In this document: positions 39,024 to 45,788 of the stretch, one piece after another
How positions within the stretch are numbered: position 1 is the first letter of the stretch
How the letters are laid out: the number at the start of each line of letters is the position of its first letter
Source: Phycisphaerales bacterium
Lineage (GTDB): Bacteria; Planctomycetota; Phycisphaerae; Phycisphaerales; SM1A02
DNA length: 45,788 nt
Direction of reading: 5' to 3'
Assembly: GCA_029260575.1 (NCBI GenBank)
Contig: JAJDDB010000040.1
Span: 1-45,788 of the forward strand
The notes under the pieces: model-generated
Database searches by the model: none
Told to the model about the DNA's origin: nothing
Seen by the model: only the letters and a program-made list of their open reading frames with translations
Made by a program: the position numbers and the translations under genes

Positions 39024-39873
39024 CCCCCTCCCCCTCGGCATCCACAAGGACCTGACCTACGCGGAGTATGACGCCGACCCTGGCGTGCGAGCGACGGCGC
39101 TCAAGACCTTCGAGCGGTCAGACCTCCACGCCTTCCACGCCCGCACCCACCAGAAGGATTCGGCCTCGCTGATCCTGGGGAACGCGGTGCATATTTACGC
39201 GCTCGAGCGGGACGATTACGCCGAGCTGTACCAAGTGGCCCCCAAGGTGGACAAGCGCACCAAGGTTGGCAAAGCCCAGTGGGCCGAATTCGAGGCTGAG
39301 TCCGTTGGCAAAATTCTCATCACCGACGAGGACCATTTTAAGATCAAGGGGATGGGCGAATCTCTACTCGCTCACCCGCAAGCCAGGGCCATCCTGGCCG
39401 AGTCCCCTGGCGTAAACGAAGTCACCGCCTACTGGGAGGCCCAGCCTGCTCCAGACCTGCCCATGAGGCGTTGTAAGGCCCGCATTGACCGGCTCTGTAG
39501 TTGGAACGGCATTCCCACCGTCGCGGACCTCAAGAGCACCAAGGACGCCAGCCCGGAGGGGTTCGAGCGCGAAATCCGCAAGTGGGGCTATCACGTTCAA
39601 GGGCCTTGGTATCTCGGGGGGCTTCAGGCTCTCGCGCCCGCCGCCCGCCAGATGGTCTACATCGCCGTGGAAAACTTTGCCCCCTTCGCTGTGGGCGTCT
39701 ACACGATGGATGACGAGTACATAGCTCTCGGGTCGAAGATTGCCCAGAGTCGCTTTGAGCGGCTTGTGAGGGCCGAGGAGAGCGGAGTGTGGGAGGGTTA
39801 CAAGAGCGGCACGCTCTACCCGCCCGAATGGTTGGTCAAGCAGCACATGGAAATGGAAGAAGGAGCATTCTGA
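39016..39873 (+). CDS. RecE-like exonuclease (PD-(D/E)XK)
   Basis: A 285-residue protein of the family of the C-terminal nuclease domain of RecE (exonuclease VIII). Seen: ALKTFERSDLHAFHAR (28-43), GNAVHIYALERDDY (55-68), CKARIDRL (153-160; D158), VADLKSTKDAS (169-179; D171, K173) and GYHVQGPWYLGG (191-202). The enzyme resects 5' ends at double-strand breaks, leaving 3' single strands for the RecT-like annealing protein encoded next (TGATG overlap). Overlaps the gene before it by 8 bp. Confidence 0.85.
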   Translation: MTSPLPLGIHKDLTYAEYDADPGVRATALKTFERSDLHAFHARTHQKDSASLILGNAVHIYALERDDYAELYQVAPKVDKRTKVGKAQWAEFEAESVGKILITDEDHFKIKGMGESLLAHPQARAILAESPGVNEVTAYWEAQPAPDLPMRRCKARIDRLCSWNGIPTVADLKSTKDASPEGFEREIRKWGYHVQGPWYLGGLQALAPAARQMVYIAVENFAPFAVGVYTMDDEYIALGSKIAQSRFERLVRAEESGVWEGYKSGTLYPPEWLVKQHMEMEEGAF

Positions 39874-40784
39874 TGAGCGAAGAGAAAGCAGTAGCCACCC
39901 GGATGGGCGAGCGCGGTCTGGAGATGCTGACCGTGGACGATGCCCTTCGGTTTGCTAAGACCGTCTGTGCTGAGGGCCTGGTCCCAAAGTCGATGGCCAC
40001 CCCCGGAAAGGTTCTGGTTGCGATGCAAACCGGAATGGAGGTCGGACTCTCTCCTATGAGGGCGATCAATTCGGTGGTGGTCATTAACGGCGCTCCCACA
40101 TGGAAGGGGGACGCGGCCGTCGCGCTCATCCTGGACAGCGGCAAGGTCACAGGGAACTTCAACACGCGGTACGACGGCGAGGGGGACGGGGCTTCTTGCA
40201 CCGTGTCCATCAAGCGGGGCGGACAAGTTGTCTCGGGCTCCTTCTCCGTCGTTGAGGCGAAGCGTGCTGGCCTTTGGGGCAAAACCGGGCCTTGGTCCCA
40301 GTATCCGAAGAGGATGCTCTACTACCGCGCCCTGGGCTTCCTGGTGCGTGACCACTTCTCGGACGTGCTCTACGGGTTCCGCACAAGCGAAGAGGCCGAG
40401 GACATTCCGCAGAGGGAAGTCGCTGCGGCTGTGATTCCCAGCGAGGACCCGCTGCTAGACGAGGTGCTAAAGGCTCCTGCGATTGAAGCGCCCAAGGTCG
40501 AACCCGCAACCGTTGAAGAGGACGTGCCGCCCCTCGAGGTGCTAGCTCGCAACGAGCCAACTGTTGAGGAAATGGAAAGGGTTGACGAGTTCACCGAGCC
40601 CGTAAGCGACGAGCCCCCTAGCAACCACGAATGGGTGGCTCGAGTAGAGGACCTGATGGCTGAAAAGAACTTTGACGCCAAGGGCAAGAAGGCCACGCTC
40701 AAGGCGAACACGGCAAGCGGCAGCCTCAAGACCGCAACCATCGAAGAGCTCAAGGCAATGGCCGAGAAATTGGAGACACTATGA
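39873..40784 (+). CDS. RecT-like single-strand annealing protein
   Basis: A 303-residue protein. VAMQTGMEVGLSPMRAINSV (49-68), VINGAPTWKGDAAVALI (70-86), GSFSVVEAKRAGLWGKTGPW (122-141), YPKRMLYYRALGFLVRDHFSDVLYGF (144-169) follow the RecT family pattern. An acidic, Glu/Pro-rich linker follows (about 190-250), then a small C-terminal helical domain. RecT anneals complementary single strands and invades duplexes; with the adjacent RecE-like nuclease it forms a complete recombination pair. Confidence 0.82.
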   Translation: MSEEKAVATRMGERGLEMLTVDDALRFAKTVCAEGLVPKSMATPGKVLVAMQTGMEVGLSPMRAINSVVVINGAPTWKGDAAVALILDSGKVTGNFNTRYDGEGDGASCTVSIKRGGQVVSGSFSVVEAKRAGLWGKTGPWSQYPKRMLYYRALGFLVRDHFSDVLYGFRTSEEAEDIPQREVAAAVIPSEDPLLDEVLKAPAIEAPKVEPATVEEDVPPLEVLARNEPTVEEMERVDEFTEPVSDEPPSNHEWVARVEDLMAEKNFDAKGKKATLKANTASGSLKTATIEELKAMAEKLETL

Positions 40785-41038
40785 AATTGAAACTACTTTT
40801 TGTCGTGCTGCTAACTACATGTTTTGGCTGTACGGAATCGCAGCGAGCCAAGATAGGAGGGCTTGGGGAAAGGCACAGGGTCACCCTCTGGTCTGGCGGC
40901 ATTGCCGTTAGAACCTGGGTTTCACCGGGCAAGGTTTCGTCGTCGGAAAGCAGCGACGGGTACTATTTTAGAGATGAGGATACGGGCCTCCTGGTCGAAA
41001 TCTCCGGCGACGTCGTGATTGAGAGGATTGAGGAATGA
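40781..41038 (+). CDS. Small lipoprotein or secreted protein
   Basis: An 85-residue protein with a signal peptide (MKLKLLFVVLLTTCFGC; Cys17 as probable lipid site, although the -3 residue is unusual) and a beta-rich domain (VRTWVSPGKVSSSESSDGYY, DTGLLVEISGDVVIE). Phage-encoded early lipoproteins of this size sometimes block superinfection. ATGA overlaps at both ends. Confidence 0.65.
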   Translation: MKLKLLFVVLLTTCFGCTESQRAKIGGLGERHRVTLWSGGIAVRTWVSPGKVSSSESSDGYYFRDEDTGLLVEISGDVVIERIEE

Positions 41039-42312
41039 CCGAACTATTCAAAGCACGCGGGAAGCTCGTCGAGCAGGAAAAGATTCTGCGCGACATCCTG
41101 CTCATGGCTCTCGAAGGAGGCGACAACCATCTTCTAAGCAAGGTACAAGGGGCTGACGCCGCTCGCTACGAGACGTTCACCCACGTCTACAACGCCGCGC
41201 TCGCCCTAAACGAGAAGTGGGCGCTGAAGCTCCAGGCGGATCTGAATCCGGTTCCGGTTCCGGTGCCGCCGAGCGGGGACGACACGTATTTCGGTTACAA
41301 GCTCCCCGCGATTGATCCAACTCTTTCCATCGGGGCAACAGTTGGGGCGGGGCGCAAGCAAGTCGATAACGCGCCCTGGGGGCAGCGAGTGATTTCTCCC
41401 GACGAGCTTGTCCAGTTCGAGCGCATCTTCGGTCACCAGTGGATCGGGATGGGATACAACAAGAACGCGAAGCCACTGGACGGATTGACCGTGAGAGAGG
41501 TTCTCTTCGAGCTTGGCAAGATGTGGCACGTCCGCAACTACCGTGAGCGGTTAGAGAATGAGTTCTTTCGATGCACCTTCCGCTATACCGAGCGCGAGCA
41601 CGCGCACTACTGGAACACGGCGGGAATGGGGCTTGACTTCACCGGGGACGCGGCGGAAGAAATCTCGACTCGGCATCACGCCTGCCTCTTTGAAGACCTC
41701 GGAGGCCAGGCGATCCAGTCGGCCCTTGAGGAGCGCGGAGACGACACGCCTTTCGTTTCGGACCTCATGCTGCGCATCAACGAGACGCCCGACTTCGATG
41801 AGGATGCTACCGATGGTGGCTGGCTGCTCACCGACCTTTGCAAGATCCAGCGAACCGCGCAGGACACAAGCCGCCCAGCGTTTGCAGTCTCGCACTTCCG
41901 CTCTCGCAACCCAGTTGCTATTCGCCAGACGACCATCGACAACACGCGCTGGACTGACGGGACGATTCGCGCGAAGAGCTACGGCTCTGTGATGTGCCAG
42001 GGCGTGCAAGAGTACACCGACGCCCGTGGCGTGAAGCACCCCGCGTACGACCGCCGCTTTGTGTGGGACGGCGGCTCGATCCGCGTGAGCGAACTACAAC
42101 AGCCGATGTTCCTGCTCCAGTGGGGCTTGTCGGATGTTCTGATTCAGAACGCATCGCTTATCGGAAGCGGCGGTCAGAACGAGATTCGCATTGAGCACGA
42201 CCCGAGACCTGGCGTTCAGACGAACGTGACGGTTCAGGGCTGCGAAGGAAACACAAAGATCCGCTACAACGGCAAGATAGTCGGCGACGTGGAAGGCGGG
42301 TTTCAATCGTGA
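41035..42312 (+). CDS. Large beta-rich protein of unknown function in the early operon
   Basis: A 425-residue protein, by far the largest unknown in the early-right operon. A short coiled-coil start (ARGKLVEQEKILRDILLMAL), a Pro/Val spacer (NPVPVPVPPSGDD, about 71-83), then a long domain with FGHQWIGMGYN, REHAHYWNTAGMGLDFTG and TRHHACLFEDLG. The C-terminal 80 residues look like short repeated strands (VLIQNASLIG, NVTVQGCEGNTKIRYNGK), as in beta-helices. It looks more like a surface or structural protein than a DNA-metabolism enzyme. Confidence 0.65.
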   Translation: MTELFKARGKLVEQEKILRDILLMALEGGDNHLLSKVQGADAARYETFTHVYNAALALNEKWALKLQADLNPVPVPVPPSGDDTYFGYKLPAIDPTLSIGATVGAGRKQVDNAPWGQRVISPDELVQFERIFGHQWIGMGYNKNAKPLDGLTVREVLFELGKMWHVRNYRERLENEFFRCTFRYTEREHAHYWNTAGMGLDFTGDAAEEISTRHHACLFEDLGGQAIQSALEERGDDTPFVSDLMLRINETPDFDEDATDGGWLLTDLCKIQRTAQDTSRPAFAVSHFRSRNPVAIRQTTIDNTRWTDGTIRAKSYGSVMCQGVQEYTDARGVKHPAYDRRFVWDGGSIRVSELQQPMFLLQWGLSDVLIQNASLIGSGGQNEIRIEHDPRPGVQTNVTVQGCEGNTKIRYNGKIVGDVEGGFQS

Positions 42313-42365
42313 GCAATCTGAACAAAGCGTGGCTTGTGGACGCGGATAACGAGTGGTTGGCCTGA
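42309..42365 (+). CDS. Possible 18-residue peptide
   Basis: GTG 42309 overlaps the previous stop as GTGA; the frame reads MSNLNKAWLVDADNEWLA and its TGA overlaps the next ATG as TGATG. The chain of coupled junctions is the only support. Confidence 0.35.
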   Translation: MSNLNKAWLVDADNEWLA

Positions 42366-42532
42366 TGGGCGCGGATCAAGAGAACCCCATCGTTTACGCG
42401 ATAAACCGCTGCGAAGCGCTACGGGCGCAGATCCGGCGTGCTGAGGATGATATAGAGGTGCTACTGAAAAATATCACTGCATGGAACACCGAGATCAACA
42501 TTTTGGAGAAGGAGTCCCCCAATGAATCCTAG
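42365..42532 (+). CDS. Small coiled-coil protein
   Basis: A 55-residue ORF: CEALRAQIRRAEDDIEVLLK then ITAWNTEINILEKE, a single amphipathic helix. Start TGATG with the preceding frame; end overlaps the next gene by 11 bases. Confidence 0.55.
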   Translation: MGADQENPIVYAINRCEALRAQIRRAEDDIEVLLKNITAWNTEINILEKESPNES

Positions 42533-42752
42533 CGCGGAAAAGCTGCGGGGGATGGTTCTCCGGTGCGCCGGATTGAGCCCAGAAGACCATCTTGGTTTTC
42601 GCGTTGAAACCGCATCTAGGGTCGAATGCGGCAAGATTGTCGGCGGCCTTGTCTGCTACATGCCGGGAGAGTCTGCTCCCTTTGTGATGGACTGCGATGA
42701 CTTTCTCGCCGCTGCCCGCGCCATCCTCGCCGAGCGGGAGGATGCGAAATGA
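42522..42752 (+). CDS. Small protein of unknown function
   Basis: A 76-residue protein; ATG preceded by AAGGAG at good spacing. Contains two Cys (C15, C36) and an acidic C-terminal helix (CDDFLAAARAILAERED). No motif recognised. Confidence 0.6.
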   Translation: MNPSAEKLRGMVLRCAGLSPEDHLGFRVETASRVECGKIVGGLVCYMPGESAPFVMDCDDFLAAARAILAEREDAK

Positions 42753-42955
42753 AAATCGAAGTAGAACTCGAACTCCCGAAGCTGCCTAACTTTCTACGCT
42801 TCGGTTCAGACCTGAACACGGGAACTGAACTCACCGTTGACGTTGGGAATCTGAATAAAGATCAGATCGAAGCCGTCATAGATGCTTGGGGCTACGCCTT
42901 TGAGACGCATTGCGCGAGCCGACGCGGTGCCGAGCGGGACGGGGGTGCGGAGTGA
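42749..42955 (+). CDS. Small acidic protein
   Basis: A 68-residue protein with a beta start (MKIEVELELPKLPNFLRFGS) and a helical end (NKDQIEAVIDAWGYAFETHC). ATGA overlap upstream and GTGA overlap downstream. Function unknown. Confidence 0.6.
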   Translation: MKIEVELELPKLPNFLRFGSDLNTGTELTVDVGNLNKDQIEAVIDAWGYAFETHCASRRGAERDGGAE

Positions 42956-43326
42956 CTAACGATCCGATCTGGAGCGCAGAGCCGCCCGAGAAGGCGGGTA
43001 AGTACTGGGTTGATGGCGATTTCGTAAACAACCTAAAGGGGCTCACGCTCGTTGGGGTTCAGGTTCTTCGCCTCGGTGTCCGGGGGCGCTGGTTCTACGG
43101 CGCGGAGTATGTCCAGGCCACAAAATCATCGCGTTTCGGCCCGCGCATTCCCAGCCCCGCCGAGCTTGCCGCGATGGGGGAGTGTGTGGAGGTGCTCCGA
43201 GCCGCCGTTATCTCTGACTGTAACGGCGAGGTTCTTTCAGGCGTCCAGCGAAGGCTCCAAGGGCGAGAAGCTTTGCGGAAGTTAGACCGCGCGCTCGCGG
43301 ACCTCGACGAAGCGAGGGGGATGTGA
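42952..43326 (+). CDS. Conserved small protein, paralogue of 36039-36428
   Basis: A 124-residue protein starting at GTG 42952 (GTGA). DPIWSAEPPEKAGKYWVDGD and RFGPRIPSPAELAAM are the same two motifs as in the leftward gene at 36039-36428, but the remainder differs, with a helical C-terminal half (RKLDRALADLDEA). Function unknown. Confidence 0.65.
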   Translation: MTNDPIWSAEPPEKAGKYWVDGDFVNNLKGLTLVGVQVLRLGVRGRWFYGAEYVQATKSSRFGPRIPSPAELAAMGECVEVLRAAVISDCNGEVLSGVQRRLQGREALRKLDRALADLDEARGM

Positions 43327-43487
43327 TGGAAATCCGAGACATGCTTGGACCGTTCAGGTTTGTGCTCTGCTTGTTTCGCGAGCACCATTACAGCCCGGAC
43401 AGGCCTCGGCGCGGAGCTTTCCGACTTTGCTGGCGCTGCGACCGTCTAGAACCACACGACGGAGACAAATGGGGGCGATACCAATGA
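43326..43487 (+). CDS. Small basic Cys-containing protein
   Basis: A 53-residue ORF, TGATG with the previous gene and ATGA with the next. Arg/His-rich with CLFREHHYS and FRLCWRCDRLEPH; a CxxC may bind metal. Confidence 0.6.
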   Translation: MEIRDMLGPFRFVLCLFREHHYSPDRPRRGAFRLCWRCDRLEPHDGDKWGRYQ

Positions 43488-43774
43488 CCCCCGCCGAGAT
43501 CGAGAAGCTGGCGGAACGGTGTCCGGCTGAGGGCATTGAGAACCTGCTCAAAGAGCCGATGACCTGGCTTCGACACAGGGAGGATGAACGCTTAGTTCGT
43601 GAGGTCTTAGGGTTTGCGTCCCAAGCATCCCAAGCCCTACGCGAGCTGAGCGTGGAGGTGGCTGAATTGGTCCGAGTCCGAGCGCAGATCCGCGAGGCGC
43701 TTGCGATCATCGAGGACGGCACCGAATACGAGAAGATCCACGTTGCTGCGATACTGAGGGAGGCCGGGCGATGA
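43484..43774 (+). CDS. Small helical protein
   Basis: A 96-residue protein beginning MTPAEIEKLAERCPAEGIEN, similar at the start to the coiled-coil protein at 34790-35452, and ending in a long amphipathic helix (ALRELSVEVAELVRVRAQIR). ATGA overlaps at both ends. Confidence 0.6.
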   Translation: MTPAEIEKLAERCPAEGIENLLKEPMTWLRHREDERLVREVLGFASQASQALRELSVEVAELVRVRAQIREALAIIEDGTEYEKIHVAAILREAGR

Positions 43775-44274
43775 GCGAGTTGAAGCGGTATGACGTGCCC
43801 ATGCAGCGACTGCTTCAAAGGGCCACCCCGGGGAAGTTTCCAGACGATTGTTGGGCGTGGACCGGGGCCAGGGTGGGGAGAGGCTATGGGCAGATTTGGT
43901 TCTTTGGGAGGACCCAACTTGCACACCGCATCTCGTTCCTGCTCTTCCGTGACGAGATCCCGGAGGGGGCCTTCGTGCTTCACTCCTGCGACAACCCGCC
44001 CTGCTGTAATCCAGCGCACCTAAAGCTAGGTTCAAGCCTAGACAATAACCGTGACATGAGATCCAAGGGGAGAGCAGCCCGCATCGTAGGGGAGAAACAT
44101 CCCCGCGCAAAACTTACCGAACTGCGAGCAATCGAAATCCTAGAAGGCTTCCGGTTGGGTGCGAGGCAGGTGGATCTTGCCGAAGAGTACGGCGTCAGTA
44201 GGCATGTGATTTACGATCTAGTTCGCGGTCGCTCATGGCCGCACCTAACCGCCGAGGAGCAGCCCGATGAGTGA
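43771..44274 (+). CDS. HNH endonuclease with C-terminal helix-turn-helix
   Basis: A 167-residue HNH protein: CWAWTGARVGRGYGQIWFFG (27-46), LAHRISFLLF (50-59), LHSCDNPPCCNPAHLKLG (70-87) with catalytic H71, N80 and H83, then NNRDMRSKGR. C-terminal recognition module PRAKLTELRAIEIL ... EEYGVSRHVIYDLVRG. Similar in design to the HNH protein at 31933-32400 but only moderately similar in sequence. Fits tightly into the operon (ATGA upstream, ATGAGTGA downstream) without breaking a neighbour. Confidence 0.87.
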   Translation: MSELKRYDVPMQRLLQRATPGKFPDDCWAWTGARVGRGYGQIWFFGRTQLAHRISFLLFRDEIPEGAFVLHSCDNPPCCNPAHLKLGSSLDNNRDMRSKGRAARIVGEKHPRAKLTELRAIEILEGFRLGARQVDLAEEYGVSRHVIYDLVRGRSWPHLTAEEQPDE

Positions 44275-44674
44275 GATTCAGACTGGATACGAGGATCAGT
44301 GGTGGTTCCCTGTCCGCATTGACGCCGCATATTTTGCTCGGTTGCGGAAAGACTACCCCGATAAGACCGACTGGAGCGACGAGGAGCTGCGCGAGCACTT
44401 CGACGGAGAGGATGAGAAGTACTCTTTCACCTGGGATCACCTTGGCGACGCGAAGGAGGAGTTCGAGGAGTTAGCCGATGCGTTCTTCAAGCTGCACGCC
44501 GACCACCTCGCCGCGATCAAAGAGGCGCGGGAGGCGGGGATTCGGGAAGCGCTGAATTGTCTGCGCGACCCGTACGAAGGGGCGAGCATGATAACGCTAG
44601 AAGAAATGTCCAACGCTGACGGGGTGAACGATTGCCGCCGAGCCATCCGCGCCCTGCTCTCGGGAGGCGAGTGA
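44267..44674 (+). CDS. Acidic protein of unknown function
   Basis: A 135-residue, strongly acidic, aromatic-rich protein (YEDQWWFPVRIDAAYFARLR, WSDEELREHFDGEDEKYSFT). A charge-rich fold of this type could mimic DNA, but that is speculation. Start overlaps the HNH stop by 8 bases. Confidence 0.6.
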   Translation: MSEIQTGYEDQWWFPVRIDAAYFARLRKDYPDKTDWSDEELREHFDGEDEKYSFTWDHLGDAKEEFEELADAFFKLHADHLAAIKEAREAGIREALNCLRDPYEGASMITLEEMSNADGVNDCRRAIRALLSGGE

Positions 44675-44676
44675 CG

Positions 44677-44820
44677 ATGGGAATAAAGCGACTGTGGTGC
44701 TGGGCTGTGGGCCACGACTGGTGGCACACCTTTGAGGTTGACTTCTTTGAGTGCGATGGGCCTATGTTGCATAACGAGAAGTCTTACTGTGGCCGATGCG
44801 GCATGAAGGACGACCAATGA
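44677..44820 (+). CDS. Small zinc-ribbon protein
   Basis: A 47-residue protein: LWCWAVGHDWWHTF and SYCGRCGMKDDQ. The C--GH-W ... CGRCG pattern is a common small phage zinc element. ATG 44677 follows the previous stop by two bases. Confidence 0.65.
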   Translation: MGIKRLWCWAVGHDWWHTFEVDFFECDGPMLHNEKSYCGRCGMKDDQ

Positions 44821-45209
44821 CCCCCGACGACCCGGCGACCCGCGCGATGCTGAGTGACGCGACGGCGAAGGAGTACACCGCAAGCGAACGACGCAAGAAC
44901 GAGCAGGCCCGACTCAAGTTCCCGACAATCCAGGCGTACCGCCTTGAGGGCTACGACTCCGAAATGATCGAGGACATGAGCGGCAAGTACGTTCTAACCT
45001 CGGAACATCGGCTCGAACTGATCGACCAACTCGCCGCCGCCGAGGAGCGGGGCTGGATCAAGGGAATGGAAATCGCCGCGAAAGCGCCAATTCTCGCATC
45101 CAGGCCCTACGCCAACAAGCGCGAGCGAGCCGCTTGGGAGCAGGGCATCTTCGATCAGCGTCAAGCTATCCGCGCTGCGATCCGCGAGAGGGCGGGGGAG
45201 AACAAGTGA
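44817..45209 (+). CDS. Helical protein of unknown function
   Basis: A 130-residue charged helical protein (LIDQLAAAEERGWIKGMEIA, RQAIRAAIRERAGENK). The EERGWI-GM--AA segment recurs in small phage proteins. ATGA with the gene before and GTGA with the resolvase after it. Confidence 0.6.
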   Translation: MTPDDPATRAMLSDATAKEYTASERRKNEQARLKFPTIQAYRLEGYDSEMIEDMSGKYVLTSEHRLELIDQLAAAEERGWIKGMEIAAKAPILASRPYANKRERAAWEQGIFDQRQAIRAAIRERAGENK

Positions 45210-45595
45210 CGGGCACCACCTGGGAAATCTTCCTCCCCAACTTTCTAGCCCCAGGACTCAACGGTCCAAAAGGCCAAGAGCGACGACACTGGCGAGCCAA
45301 GTCACGCGACAAGAAGAGGGCGCAAATGCTCATCCTCGCGTCCAACTCCTCAAAGTACGGAAAACCCTGCCCAACCTTCACCGGGGACGTGCGCGTCACC
45401 TACATCCGATACCGAACCCGAGGGCCAGAGATGGACGACGACAACCTCTCCGCCTCATTCAAAGATGTGGGCGATGCCTTGGAGCGCATCGGAGTCGTCG
45501 AGAACGACAAGCAGTTCAAGCTCGAACCTCACCAGGAGCGGGCGAAATTCAAGGGGACACTTTTACGCCTGGAGATTCTGAATGCCGCAGTTTGA
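45206..45595 (+). CDS. RusA-like Holliday junction resolvase
   Basis: A 129-residue protein starting at GTG 45206. The active-site region MDDDNLSASFKDVGDALERI (76-95) carries the acidic cluster D77-D79, K86 and D90 expected of RusA, followed by GVVENDKQF; the N-terminal LNGPKGQERRHWRAKSRDK and VRVTYIRYR strands also fit. RusA is a dimeric endonuclease cutting four-way junctions, which would resolve recombination or replication intermediates before packaging and complements the RecE/RecT pair. Confidence 0.82.
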   Translation: MTGTTWEIFLPNFLAPGLNGPKGQERRHWRAKSRDKKRAQMLILASNSSKYGKPCPTFTGDVRVTYIRYRTRGPEMDDDNLSASFKDVGDALERIGVVENDKQFKLEPHQERAKFKGTLLRLEILNAAV

Positions 45596-45782
45596 CATCA
45601 CAATCGAAATCGAAGCGAGCTCCGTCCACTCACTCAAGATGATGGGGAATGACCAAGAGCACGCAATCGCCAACGCCCTGGAGTCGATCCGGGTCGGAAT
45701 GCTCGCCAACCCTCTGCGATACATCGAGACCCGCAAGGTGGAGCTTGAGTGCGTCGAGGCTGTGGAGATTGAGGAGGAGTGA
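45582..45782 (+). CDS. Small acidic protein (complete copy)
   Basis: A 66-residue protein: FDITIEIEASSVHSLKMMGN then DQEHAIANALESIRVGML, ending in acidic residues. Overlaps the resolvase gene by 14 bp. The last 45 codons (with stop) are duplicated at the start of the window through the circular overlap. Function unknown. Confidence 0.7.
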   Translation: MPQFDITIEIEASSVHSLKMMGNDQEHAIANALESIRVGMLANPLRYIETRKVELECVEAVEIEEE

Positions 45783-45788
45783 GCACCA
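45648..45788. repeat. Terminal direct repeat, right copy (circular overlap)
   Basis: Exact copy of bases 1-141. It ends ten bases into the gene annotated at 132-734 (GTG at 45779). See the left copy for interpretation. Confidence 0.93.

Overview
The window is a complete circular genome of a tailed, podovirus-like phage (unit length about 45,647 bp), cut open at an arbitrary point. The last 141 bases repeat the first 141 exactly. The cut falls inside a small gene, so this looks like the overlap left by a k=141 assembler on a circular or circularly permuted molecule. No integrase, excisionase or CI-like repressor is visible, and no phage DNA or RNA polymerase, primase or replicative helicase. 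The genome is GC-rich and very compact: most neighbouring genes overlap as ATGA, GTGA, TGATG or TAATG. Two lipoproteins and membrane/coiled-coil lysis candidates point to a Gram-negative host. The taxon cannot be named from the sequence.

Layout. (A) 723-33548, leftward late module. In transcription order it holds a terminase-small-like protein, an HNH nuclease, a frameshifted large terminase, a GroES-like co-chaperonin, the portal, a structured non-coding stretch with tRNA-like arms, scaffold, major capsid protein, three tandem paralogous decoration-like proteins, tail adaptor, a very large tail-nozzle protein, four internal virion proteins, and a 2495-aa polyvalent ejection protein (metalloprotease and ADP-ribosyltransferase-like domains). 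It ends with a membrane-protein/lipoprotein lysis cluster and a tail-enzyme cluster containing an intact formylglycine-type sulfatase. (B) 33549-34354, two small rightward genes with a terminator. (C) 34355-38379, a leftward early operon of small genes headed by a lambda O-like initiator and a P-like loader. The initiator gene contains seven iterons spaced about 20 bp apart, a probable origin. (D) 38337-38536, a control region with promoters in the rightward direction, inverted repeats and a candidate terminated small RNA. (E) 38536-734 (through the join), a rightward early operon with RecE/RecT-like recombination proteins, a lipoprotein, another HNH nuclease, a RusA-like resolvase and many small orphan proteins.

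How it works together (inference). The O/P pair would recruit the host replisome to the iteron origin. RecE/RecT and RusA would recombine and resolve the DNA, and the terminase would package it. The virion appears to eject a very large enzyme-bearing protein. The sulfatase, placed where tail fibres normally lie, may remove sulfate from a sulfated host surface polysaccharide.

The most unusual points are the tail-cluster sulfatase, an HNH gene lying antisense and in register inside the ADP-ribosyltransferase part of the giant gene, the frameshifted terminase start, the iteron origin, and the structured RNA-like region at 25.76-26.07 kb.
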